Positions 10,196-21,854 of a DNA stretch of 64,000 bases are shown here, piece after piece. The DNA comes from Moringa oleifera. Taxonomy: Eukaryota; Streptophyta; Magnoliopsida; Brassicales; Moringaceae. Every line of letters starts with the position of its first letter. The stretch's first letter is position 1. The translations under genes and the position numbers were made by a program. The stretch is taken from the NCBI GenBank assembly GCA_021397835.1, contig JAJFZO010000581.1, positions 806,001-870,000 on the forward strand, given 5' to 3'. The notes under the pieces were generated by a model. That model saw only the letters and a program-made list of their open reading frames with translations, was not told the DNA's origin and searched no databases.

Positions 10196-12729
10196 ATGGC
10201 TGGTCATGATAAAGCACGTGGTGGGAAGATTTTAGCTCTGTTTATGGTGTTAAATTACTGTGTGCTTGCAACAAGCGAAGCAAATGTAACCGAGTCTCTT
10301 CTCAAGTTCAAGAGCTCTCTCTCTAATAACGGAGCACTCGGTGACTGGAACGCTTCGGTTAGTCCATGCAACGGCAACGTTCCCCAGTGGACTGGCCTGC
10401 GTTGTAAAGACGACGTCGTGTTCGGTTTGAAGCTAGAGAACAAGGGGCTAACGGGTGTAATCGACGTGGACTCGCTCGTCGAATTGCCGGGTCTGCGTAC
10501 GTTGAGCTTCATGCATAACAGCTTCGACGGCCCAATGCCAGACGTGAAGAAACTTACTTCGTTGAGAGTGTTGTATCTGTCTTTCAATAATTTCAGAGGC
10601 CAGATTCCTGACGATGCTTTTATTGGCATGAATTCTTTGATGATACTTCATTTGGCAAGAAACCAGTTTTCTGGTGAAATTCCAAAGTCAGTTACTCTGT
10701 TGCCAAAGCTGACGGAGTTGAACCTGGAAGGCAACCATTTTGAAGGCGAGATACCCGATTTTCCGCAGAAGAGCCTTACAATGGTGAACTTAGCTAATAA
10801 CAATTTGACAGGTGGAATACCAGACAGTCTGAGTGGCATGAGTTCAAGCTACTTCTCCGGTAAGGATTTAATGTCACTTACTACCTGCTATATATGGTGC
10901 TCTTTAATTTGATCTGATAAACTCGACAAATTTTCATTACAAACTAAACAGGAAGACTGAGTTCTATCGAGTTTTAGATCTTTTAGAGGTCTTATAATAA
11001 TCATTAATTTTTCAGATTAGAATAAACTTCTTATGTAGACTATCTCGTCTTCTTCCTTGTTTGATTGGAAGACTTCAGATAAGCTGTGTTTGATATTTGA
11101 AACTAGCAGGGAAACCATTTGGTACATTGATCAGGTTCTCCTTTCCAGATTGTTTTCCAGATTTGAAGAGAAAAAAAAAATCTAATATTGGATCAACATT
11201 CAATTATAATCTTCATCTTAAACAATAACCTTATTTAATATCCAATTATTAAAAGGAATATGAGTTAGTAGTAGTGTGCACGATGTTCTTCACAGTCTGG
11301 TTTCTCTCTTCAGTGGGTGCACATGCAGATTGATAATCTTCTGTCCCTAAGTACTTACAGCACTCTTTATTCAAAGGCTCAGCCAATTGACTTTTTCCTT
11401 CTAATGGTTACTTATTGTTGGGCTGAGCAGGTAATGAACTGTGTGGAAAACCTCTAAGCCAATGCAAATCCAGGAGAAGGACTATTATAATCACTGTCGT
11501 CGTAGCCGCCGTTGGGGTTGCATTAGCCGCGCCTATCGCTGCAGTTCTCTATCTCCGTTCCCGCCGGGCCCCAACTGCTTACACCAAGCAGGACAAAGAC
11601 ATGAAAGCAGTAGATTACAAGAAAGAAGAAAACGCAGAGCTCCACTTTGTTAAGACTGAAAGGGAAAGGTTTGAGCTTCAAGACCTACTTAGAGCCTCTG
11701 CGGAGGTTCTGGGAAGTGGAAGCTTTGGGTCATCTTACAAGGCTGTTCTTCTGGATAGGCCAGCAATGGTTGTCAAGAGGTTCAGGCACATGGACAACGT
11801 TGGCAAGAAAACATTCTATGAGCATATGGCAAAGCTCGGAAGATTGTCTCACCCTAACTTGCTTTCTGTAGTGGCATTCTACTACAGAAAAGAAGAGAAG
11901 CTGCTGGTTTCTGATTTTGTTCAAAATGGTAGCTTGGCTAATCTCCTTCATAGTAAGCTTCTTATCTTCTTACCATTCTTTGTATAATGTGTTAGTATAA
12001 TAGTTTCTGAACTAAAAGAACTGACTTTGTTTGAGTTTAATTATTGCTGCAGCAAAGCTTGGCCCTAACCAACCAGGGCTTAACTGGACCAGCCGTCTGA
12101 AGATCATCAAAGGAGTAGCCAGGGGTTTGGCGTATCTCTACAAAGAGTTCCCTAGCTCGACACTTCCTCATGGTCACCTGAAGTCCTCCAATGTTCTTCT
12201 GGATCAGAATTACGAGCCTGTCTTGACAGATTATGCACTTGTTCCAGTGATGAATAAGGAGCATGCGCAGCAGCTCATGGTGGCCTACAAGTCACCGGAG
12301 TTCACCCAACACGATTACACCACAAGGAAGACCGACGTATGGAGCCTTGGGATACTAATACTTGAACTTCTGACAGGTAAGTTTCCGGCGAATTATCTGA
12401 AGCAAGGCAAGGGAGCTAATGCCGATTTGGCAGCCTGGGTGAACTCGGTTGTGAGAGAAGAGTGGACCGGAGAGGTGTTTGATAAGGATATGAAGGGAAC
12501 GAAGAACGGTGAGGTTCAGATGTTGAAGCTGCTCAAGATTGGGATGTGTTGCTGCGAATGGGATGTGGAGAAGAGGTGGGAGTTGAGAGAAGCCGTGGAG
12601 AAGATTGAGGAGTTGAAGGAGAAGGATAGCGATATGGATGACTACTCTTCCTATGCTAGTGAAGGTGAAGTTTACTCTTCTAGAGCCACTGAGGATGATT
12701 TCTCCTTCCCAGTAAGCGGAGCTCACTGA
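10196..12729 (+). CDS. PRK: LRR receptor-like pseudokinase, pollen receptor-like kinase (PRK) type
   Basis: Exons 10196-10859, 11431-11952 and 12053-12729 give 620 residues, normal for the family. Residues 1-29 look like a signal peptide, then a WNAS-type LRR cap and about five to six LRRs (LPGLRTLSFMHNSFDGPMPD and following), the GNELCGKPL motif after the LRRs, a membrane span near 240-262 and a kinase fold from about 305. VAIK lysine is kept (MVVK, K337). HRD is replaced by HGH (LPHGHLKSSNVLLD) and DFG by DYA (TDYALVP), so catalysis is unlikely; such changes are typical of PRKs. The C-tail is acidic and serine-rich. PRKs act at the pollen-tube plasma membrane as co-receptors that recruit RopGEFs. 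The pollen role is inferred from family membership. Start is the first ATG preceding the signal peptide. Confidence 0.9.
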
Positions 12730-14478
12730 CTGCTTCCTCTGAAATCATAGGTTCCAGAATACAGCCAGGAGACTTATCGGATTATCATTGAAAGAACATT
12801 TTCTTTTTACCAATTTCACATTCTTTCTTTCAATGTTTATCTTTGCGTACTTACACGTCTGTATGCAGGAAATACATACTGTTATCATACTGATTCATAT
12901 TATCTATGAACAGCTAGGCCTTTCACTTCCTTTGAATTTTTTTTATTGGGAATTGCAAAAAGAATCAGTTTGTCATGTATAAGAGCAAACCAGACCATAC
13001 AATAATTGATGCAAAAGAGTGTGAATTTGGATAGAATAGAACAAAAGCCATAGAATCTGATGCTCTATCTTCTGTCTGTAATAAAACTTTTTCTGTTCTA
13101 ACAAAAGACACGAGCATAATCTAATGATTAACCTAGTGTCTTGTGTAGTAATTTTTATCTGTTCCTTTATTATGGGGCCCTCTCTATACATATGCTTGTC
13201 TTGTCTCCTTTATTCCTTATCTTGGAGACTTGGACTTCACTGCCTATCTCTCCACATGATCGAACATCAATCAGAAAAGAGATCATTATCACAATTAGGC
13301 ACTTCCTCTCCCGTTCTATCCCTCTTGTTGGTTGGTTTGCGTTAAGATCACGCATGAGAGGCAAAAATGGAATCATTTCACTGAATATGCTTAAATGGTT
13401 CCCTCTCATCCATTCCACTACGCAAATTGTTGCTTCATTTTGTGCATATTAGCAAGGTTATACAAGAACAAACAAGTTTCCTTAATACAGTCATTATTTC
13501 TACATGCCCTCGTGTGCAGCTGAAAATAGGTAGCATAGCAATAATATCTCTAACCATAAAAAGTCTTATATATTTTTCATTTTTTACCGCAGCAGAAACC
13601 TGAGAAACCCTTAGAGGATGATCATTGAAAATTGTTGAGTCCAGGTTCAGGGTTACGAGAAAGAGTGCCCTGAAAGAAGAAGTCTCATATTGGAAGTGAA
13701 GTATATAAAGGTTCAATAAGCAGAGTTTTGATGCTGCAAGTGGGTTCCTTTAGAAGCAACCAACCTACCACCGGCACAGGCACAAAAGGTTTGATGCTAA
13801 ATTTGATGAATTCTTCAGTTTTTCTTGGTTGTGCAGGTTGGGCTAGAATTTGTGCTTGTGCAATTAACATTTAAGTTTGTGGTACTGTTTAGAATCAGAT
13901 TCATTTATCAGAAATGATACAGGCTAGTGCCTGTCTTCCATGTTGATGTGAAGGATTCTGGGAAAATTTATGGGCATTTGGTAAAGCAAGATTTAAGCAC
14001 CTTGCTGGCTAAGCCTTTCATATTGTCACATGGATGATCTAATCAGTTCATAGTGCCTTGTGCGTGTGCATAAAATGTTCTTTCCTCTGTTTTCGCTGAG
14101 AATTTATGTTGAAATGGAGTAATCTCACGGAATATAATCTGATCAATAGATTATATGCTTAAGTTTTGCTTTGCATACACATAAAAATGAATTCTGTAGA
14201 AATTCCTTCATAAAATTATAAGGCATTTTCCACTATAAAACAGAAAGCATAATAGTGGAATATACTGAAGTCCATTAAATTGGTCAAAAAAGCTGTAAAT
14301 GCTTTGTAGAATATGGAGAAACCCTAAGTCCTAGGGCTTTAAAATGGAAATAGGGGTACAAACAAGGATGAGCCTTACAAGTTAACATTTCAGATACTCT
14401 GGCTTTATTGTTGTTCTTGATCAAGAAGGTTCAAGGGGAGCACATAAAAGAATAGAAACAACTTTGGTTGCAGCTCCA
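12730..14478. other. spacer between LRR kinase and nucleoredoxin genes
   Basis: The first several hundred bases are likely 3' UTR. Open frames around 13124-13452 and on the reverse strand have no recognisable domain. The last 150 bases are probably the nucleoredoxin leader; GAAACCCTAAG near 14319 resembles a telo-box (AAACCCTA), common in plant housekeeping promoters. Confidence 0.45.
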
Positions 14479-15818
14479 ATGGCCGCATGTGATGGTCAAG
14501 CCGGATGTATTAATGGAGATAGCAGCTTGGAAGCCATCTTAGCTTCTGAGGAGGTTGAGTTCCTCTTATCACAAGAAGGAAAGGTAATCCTGCTAAGCAA
14601 TTTTCTTTCTTCAATGCTTGAAGATGATTTTCTCTGTTAAGCAAGCAACTAAACAGAAAATCATGTCTTGATTCGGAATTTAGGTGCCCTTGAAGTCATT
14701 ACATGGAAAGACGATTTGTCTCTTCTTCTCTGCAAACTGGTGCAGGCCCTGTAAAACTTTTACTCCACAGCTGGCTCAACTTTTCGACCACCTAAGAAAA
14801 AGAGGTAAAGATTTAAAGATTATCTTCATTTCCTTTGATCACGATGAGGATGGATTCAATGAACACTTCAAGTGCATGCCATGGCTTGCCGTTCCATTCA
14901 GAGCCAATCTGCATAGGAAACTGAGTGAAAAGTATCAGGTTGATCGGATCCCCTCCCTTGTTCCACTAAGTTCAGATGGATTATCAGTTGAAGAAGACTC
15001 GATTGCTCTGATTGAAGACTATGGTGCTGAAGCTTATCCCTTCACTAGGAAGAGAAGAGAAGAGCTGAAGGCCATTGATGAAGCTAAGCGACAAGGAGGG
15101 AGACTGGAAGAACTCCTGGGACATGAAGGAAGAAACTATGTTGTTTCCAAGGATGGCATAAAGGTATTATATGATCTGATGTTATAGCTCTTGATATGGC
15201 TTTCTGGGTAAGTTTGACATGATTTCTATTTTGCAGATATTGGTGTCTGAGCTTGTTGGTAAGACAATAGGCCTTTACTTTGGTGCATACTGGTGCCCAC
15301 CTTGCCGTTCCTTCAGTGCACAGCTTCGTGAAGCTTATAACGAGCTCATAGCCACCACTGAGAAAGGCTTTGAAGTTATCTTGGTCTCTACAGACAGAGA
15401 CCAAAAAGAATTTGATCTGAATATGAGTGGCCTGCCATGGCTGGCTATTCCGTACGAAGACAGGACACGGCAAGATCTCTGCAGGATCTTTGACATCAAA
15501 GGAATTCCATCTTTGGTTTTTATTGGACCAGAAGGGAAGACAGTGAACACAAATGGAAAGGCAATGATCTCCTTGTATGGTGCTAAGGCTTTTCCGTTCA
15601 CTGAGTCAAGAATTGCAGAGATAGAGGCAACGTTGAAGAAGGAAGGAGAAGAATTGCCTCAGCAAGTGAAGGATAGAAAGCATGAACATCTACTTAAACT
15701 GGACATGGCCAAGGCTTATGTCTGCGACTCTTGTAAGAAGCAAGGGAGGTACTGGGCATTCTCCTGTGATGCCTGTAACTATGACCTTCACCCAAAATGT
15801 GTGGAAGAAACATCTTAA
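14479..15818 (+). CDS. NRX: nucleoredoxin, two thioredoxin domains plus C-terminal C1-like zinc finger
   Basis: Exons 14479-14583, 14684-15163 and 15237-15818 give 388 residues, joined in phase zero. The first thioredoxin-like domain has active site WCRPC (54-58) and the second WCPPC (214-218). Both keep the family's downstream CMPWLAVPF / GLPWLAIPY strand. The C-terminus is a cysteine/histidine-rich C1-like finger (CDSCKKQ...CDACNYDLHPKC). Plant nucleoredoxins are disulfide reductases of nucleus and cytosol that protect antioxidant enzymes. The two-domain layout resembles NRX2 rather than the three-domain NRX1. The small first exon is assigned because its ATG opens a frame running straight into EFLLSQEGK, the conserved lead into domain one. 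Some plant sets may name it NRX2 or NRX3, so only the family name is given. Confidence 0.92.
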
Positions 15819-16434
15819 CTAGCTGCTTGCAGACAATGAAAGCTAAAGAGTACATGTTATGATTCCAAAAGTACTTGTTCTATGTATGAGAATATTACTA
15901 TTTATGCATGATCTGATTTCAGCCACTTGGGTCTTGTTCATTTTTTTATTGATGTTGTAACAAAGAGGACCTCTGCTTTCTAACCCGCCAAACACGGGAG
16001 TTCTTCGTCTTTTATACATACACGCAGGGAGATGCGTTGAGCGACATTGTAGGATTCTCGAGGTTGAAAAAATCAAATTAGCTAAAAGAACCAACGAGAA
16101 CAACTAATTCAGGTGGGGGTTCTGAAGTAGGAAGAAAAAAGTGTCATCAGAATCCACAATTAGATAGTCAAGAATACCTTCTTGTCTCTCTTGCCCTCTT
16201 GAGAGAGACGAGGAGATTGAACAAAGATCACATATTTCGTCTTTCAAAAAATTCACAACAACTTCTAAATAGAGAAAAAAGAAAAGAGAAAACAGAAGAA
16301 GAACACAGTTCTTTTTTCTTTTCCTTTTAGATTTTAGCAGAGTAGATTTTCCTGCGTTTACTTTATAGATTGTATTCTCTTCGTTTTCTTTGTGGAAAGA
16401 TTGGGGAGACACAGAGAAGGGAGCATAGAGAGCA
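15819..16434. other. nucleoredoxin 3' UTR and kinase leader
   Basis: No gene is seen. The last 150 bases before the kinase start are purine/pyrimidine-rich leader-like sequence, including a TTTATAGA element near 16361. Confidence 0.45.
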
Positions 16435-19400
16435 ATGTGGTTGCCTAAAAGTGGTGTGGAGAAGAAGGAAGCAGGAAATGGGTTGGTAGCTGTGGCAATA
16501 GACAAGGACAAAAACAGCCAAAATGCCCTCAAATGGGCCGTAGATCATGTCTTGCGAAAAGGGCAAACTGTTATTCTCATTCATGTAAAGATCAAGCCGG
16601 GTTTATCTTCCTCGGCTTCTCTTTCTGTTTCTAGTAAGTGTCCTTTCTCTGCTCCATGAAATGCTCATCACAGCCAATCCTGATTCATATCAAAAGGAAA
16701 GAAGAAGAGGAGGAAGAAGAAAGGATCTAAAAATGAGTGGTTAGAGAAATTGCAAGCTGTGCAGCTAAACTGACATATAAGGTCTAGTAGTATCAAAACA
16801 AAAAAAGAAGGTTCCATATTCTTTCACTTCAACCCACCAGGCAAACTTTCCAATCTTCAATGGAATCTTAAATGGTAGAATAGGAATGCAAGGCAATGTA
16901 ACCATAACGCTATAAACTCTCTTCTTCTAGCCTTTCATCAGCAGTCAGTTGGGTTGACATCCTTTTGTGGTGCAGGGCTGAACCAAATTTCTGATATTGG
17001 TGAGAATACATTGGTATGCAGAGATCTTGATCCCCAGAGCAGGGAATTTTTCCTTCCTTTCCGATGCTTCTGTACACGAAAGGATGTAAGTTCTTGCAGA
17101 TCCAAGGAGGTTTTTCTTTTACTGAATTATCTCTTCTTTATTTCTTCTCCAATGCTGGTATTGAACAAGATTTAAACTGATCTGAAACACTTCTTTCCAC
17201 TGTTGGCACTGGAATGATTACTTATATGTTACTCAGTCTGGCAGCCACTAATCTGCTTTGTATGTCAATGACACTTCTTGAAATGCAATCCTTTCATCAG
17301 ATACAATGCAAAGATGTTTTATTGGAGGAGACAGATGTGGCAAAGGCATTAATTGAATTTGTTGCTCAGTCTGCAATAGAGATCTTAGTTGTTGGTGCCT
17401 CAAGTAAAGGGGGCTTTCTAAGGTAAGCACTACCCTTGTTAAATCAGTGGCTCTCACTGCTAAAATCATGTATTGAGACCAGAAACAACCCTTGAAGTTC
17501 TGCTGCATTAGGTTTATTTTAATGCTGCAAAAGAAATTGCATGATAAATTTCCGGGGACACTTCCTAACTTGATGAATGTTTCCTCCTGCAAGATTCAAG
17601 GCATCAGACATACCTGGAAATGTGACAAAATGTGCCCCAGACTTTTGTACTGTATATGTCATATCAAAAGGGAAGATTCAGACGATGAGATCAGCCTCGC
17701 GACCTGCTCCACCCATCTCACATTTGCATTCCCAACTTGGTAATCAAAGCAGCTTAAAACCTCCTCAACCAGCACTTCCTGTACCTCCAGCTAATACTGT
17801 AAGAGGTCAGTCTCTTTTTCACTACAAGCACATTCTCCTTTGGTTTATGTGTTAACTACCATAGCTATTGCTTGAATAATTGGTGGGTATTCTACGAGCA
17901 GTTGAAAAGCAATCAGTAGAAGCACCTCGCAAATCCATGGAAGACTCAGATTTCTTCAAGTAAGGGATCTATCAGATGAGTGATTAACTATGTTCCGCTT
18001 GTGGCCCTCCTTTTTTTTTTTTTGTTTTGCAAGAGGCATAAAGTATGAGCTCACATCTGCTTCAGTTCACTCTCATTACTAATACTAACACTAAATCTTC
18101 AAGTGCAACAGGTCGCCTTTCACCAGGAGAGGTGTAAATGGCAAATCATATGGGGAACTCGCTGCGCCAGACACAGACATTTCATTTGTCAGCTCTGGCA
18201 GGCCAAGCGTGGACCGCTTATTCCCTGCATTCTATGACAGTCAAGAACAAAGCCGCACTCCTCCCCGGCTGTCAAATATTTCAGAAACGGACAATGACTA
18301 TAGCTTTGAGTCAGCACAATATGCAAGGAGATCAGTGGACATAAACTCTCCACCTGACTTAGTCTCATTCTCAGGGGATGGGGAGAGACTCTCATCTTCA
18401 TCGCAAGCAATGGTAAAGAGATGAAGAATTTACCTAAGAAAGCAAAATTATTGTTCTTGTGACCCATAGACATGCACATATCTAGAGACTCTTGAAATAA
18501 ATCCATATATGAGAAACTCTAGTTTGATTGGTTGAACCTAGAAATTATTCTCCGTCACCTCCCTATTTCTGCTGATGTTTGTAGATACTAGGCCAAGCAG
18601 ATTGGAAATAAAAGAGCTTCTGTCAACATTGCAGCACGCCGATTAGATCCAACCTATGAAACGCAACTGACATGCTTCACATATTTCCTTTCTGATAGAG
18701 TTTTGACAATCAGATTGATGGGCTTTTCTTGTTGTAGTACTCGAACATTCATGTATTCTGCATTGCTTCCAGAAACAGAAATACTAATCTGTACTTTAGC
18801 ATGCGAGTTTTCTATTACTGAAAACTTTGAATTCAATAACTGCAGGACGATGTGGAAGCAGAGATGAGGAGGCTAAAGCTGGAGCTCAAACAAACAATGG
18901 AAATGTACAGTACAGCATGTAAAGAAGCACTCAGTGCAAAACAAAAGGTAGCGAAAATAACAGCCGCTCTATGTCTTAATCATTTCTTGGCAAGTTTCTG
19001 AGACTTCTGCATCACAGGCAAAAGATCTCCAACGCTGGAAATTGGAAGAAGAGCGTAGACTTGAAGAGGCGCGACTGGCTGAGGAAGCGGCATTGGCAGT
19101 TGCAGAGAAAGAGAAAGCCAAGTCGAAAGCGGCAATTGAGGCTGCGGAAGCGGCTCAGAGGATTGCAGAACTCGAGGCACAAAAAAGAATAAATGCAGAA
19201 ATGAAAGCACTCAAGGAAGCGGAGGAGAAAAGAAAGGCACTTGATGCACTGGCCCAGTCAGATGTCAGGTATAGGAAGTACTCCATTGAGGAGATTGAAG
19301 CTGCAACTGAATACTTTGCCAAAAAATACAAGATTGGAGAAGGAGGATATGGGCCTGTATACAAGTGCTACCTAGACCACACACCTGTTGCAGTGAAGGT

Positions 19401-20532
19401 TTTACGTCCAGATGCAGCTCAAGGAAGGTCACAGTTTCAGCAAGAGGTGCCCTTTCCGACTTCATCATAAAGCCTAAACTTCCATTTCTACTCTGAAGTC
19501 CGTCTAATGCTATTTATTTGTTACTTCACTTAAAATGCTGACGCAATTCACTTACAGGTTGAGGTACTAAGTTGCATACGTCACCCCAACATGGTACTCC
19601 TCCTGGGAGCTTGTCCAGAGTATGGATGCTTGGTTTACGAGTTCATGGCCAATGGCAGCTTAGACGATCGTCTATTTCGGCGAGGAAACACGCCGCCTCT
19701 GTCTTGGCAGATTAGATTCCGGATTGCAGCTGAAATCGGTACTGGATTGCTGTTCCTCCACCAGACTAAACCAGAACCCCTCGTGCACCGTGATCTGAAA
19801 CCGGCCAACATCTTACTCGACCGCAACTTTGTCAGCAAGATCAGTGACGTCGGGTTGGCCAGGCTGGTGCCCCCATCTGTCGCCGACAATGTGACGCAGT
19901 ATCGCATGACATCAACGGCTGGCACCTTCTGCTATATAGACCCAGAGTATCAGCAAACAGGCATGCTGGGTATTAAATCTGACATATACTCTCTGGGTAT
20001 CATGTTTCTACAGATAATAACGGCCAAACCTCCAATGGGCTTGACTCACCACGTCGAGCGGGCTATCGAAAAGGGCACTTTCCCAGAAATGCTAGACCCA
20101 ACTGTGCCTGACTGGCCCATTGAAGAAGCATTAACCTTCGGAAAGTTGGCACTCAAGTGTGCAGAGCTACGGCGGAAAGACAGACCGGATCTTGCAAAAG
20201 TCGTCTTGCCGGAGCTTGAGCGATTGAGAGCACTTGCTGAAGAGACGATGCATTCTGCATTTACTACTGGCAGTCCAGGTCCCTCTCCGAGCCAGAGCCA
20301 AGTTTCTCTAGTAAGCTGCCAAGCATTACCTCAAACTTTTACTTAACGTTACAACTATTCCAAAAGTTCCATTAAATAGTTTACTACCGAGCAGAAAGAT
20401 TTACCATGCAGACAGGTGGGCTTCCAGTCAAAACCCAAATCAGCATTCAGAGATTAACAACGAGATTGGTTCTTTTTCCTATGGCAGGAAATGACGAGTG
20501 ACCCTCAAATGGCACAGTCCAATGGCGACTAG
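16435..20532 (+). CDS. USP-domain receptor-like cytoplasmic kinase (RLCK-IXb), no U-box
   Basis: Ten exons: 16435-16633, 16976-17085, 17301-17422, 17594-17805, 17902-17959, 18112-18412, 18846-18947, 19018-19446, 19558-20310, 20488-20532; 776 residues. An N-terminal universal-stress-protein (adenine nucleotide alpha-hydrolase-like) domain spans about 15-175 (VAVAIDKDKNSQNALKWAVD ... VVGASSKGGFLR). A serine-rich linker and a long charged alanine/glutamate coiled coil (about 335-445) follow. The kinase domain is about 455-725: GEGGYG loop, lysine in VAVK (495), HRDLKPAN (588) and DVG in place of DFG (608-610), a change common in this subfamily. Many relatives end in a U-box ubiquitin-ligase domain; this one stops after a 15-codon exon. 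Substrates are unknown. The tiny last exon is supported by frame and acceptor; reading through instead would end at 20346. Confidence 0.9.
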
Positions 20533-21854
20533 AAGCCCTTTGAACAGAGTCTGACATGTCAAAGTACCAATTTTGACTGGAAAATAGTAGTTGAATGACA
20601 AAAGGAGAGCAATGTTTAGTTAGTTAGGTAACTTGATGCTCAGAATGCCACATCAGCAATCTTTTTCCTTCCTGCATAGAATCAAGGCGTGACCGGCTCT
20701 TGCCGCCCCAATTCTTTTCTTTTTTCCTTACTTCAAACAGCAAATGGCTGACCTCTTAGAAGTTTCTGATGCACTTGGAATCAATGGCCATTACTCACAG
20801 TGGATGGAAATGAGAGAGTTGGTGCCTTCAAGCTTCCATTGTCTCATTGCAATTTCTTTTGCCAATGAAGATAAGCTAGTCAAATAATAATAAATAACAA
20901 ATTTGACTGCGACAAACAAATAACTCTGGGTGTTCTCAGATTGGTAGCCATCATGCAAGCGACAAGCATTTCAAAAAGAGTGATACAAACAATGGAAAAG
21001 AAACAGGAAAAAATAAAGCATTGTAAGAAAATTGCTAAGTACTTCATTTCACCCTAAATTAACAATCACAATAGCTTTCAATCAAAATACATACTTCTCC
21101 AATAATGAATTAGAAATATTTCACCTTCAGAATATGAGTTTTACTGGGAAATCACATCACTTTGAAATGTTGGATAGGCTTCCTGTTTTGATGCTAGACA
21201 TACACATTAATCATAGTGTAAGATTTCCCTGTTGTCGTTTGCGCACAAAATTTTACCAGCTTATTGGAAGGACAAACATACACAATAATATTACAGAAAT
21301 GCATGGCTACACAGAGCTTCGAGCTTCCAACATGTAATTCCAATCAATCACAGTCTTCCACAGATCAACTTTTCATTCCTCAAGTTCAAGTTTGGAGGTC
21401 ACACAACAATGCTTGGAAAACATAGAATGTTTCATGACTACCTAATTAGCATCTAGAAGGCACCTTACACACCCACTAGTAATGACCACAAAAAATTTCG
21501 TTGACAGAAAAGTGAGGTAAGCTTTGATAAACACCAGGCAGCCAACCAGTAAACCCACCAAAACTTCTAAAAAAATTAAAAAAAAAATCAAAACAAAAGC
21601 CAAAGGCAATAATATTAGGAGAAACAAAGTTACAAGAAACAAAACTCAAGACGAGACCAAGCTGAGCATCAAAACAAACAGAAACTAATAATAAACCCAC
21701 TTATAATCACATGTTTAATAGTATAGCACATAAAAGACAGATGCCACAAAATCAAGATGAGCTGACATCACACCCAAAAAACATATATAAAAATCTAGCA
21801 AAGAAAAAGGAGGAACCAAGAGGTGAGATTTTCGACAGCAGCCAGGGTGCAGCA
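20533..21854. other. 3' ends of convergent kinase and UBP1 genes
   Basis: The kinase gene on plus and the UBP1 gene on minus converge here, so this holds both 3' UTRs. No coding region or repeat is recognised. Confidence 0.5.

Noticed and set aside
13124..13452. Overlapping open frames between LRR kinase and nucleoredoxin
   Set aside because: No family resemblance, frames open on both strands by chance.
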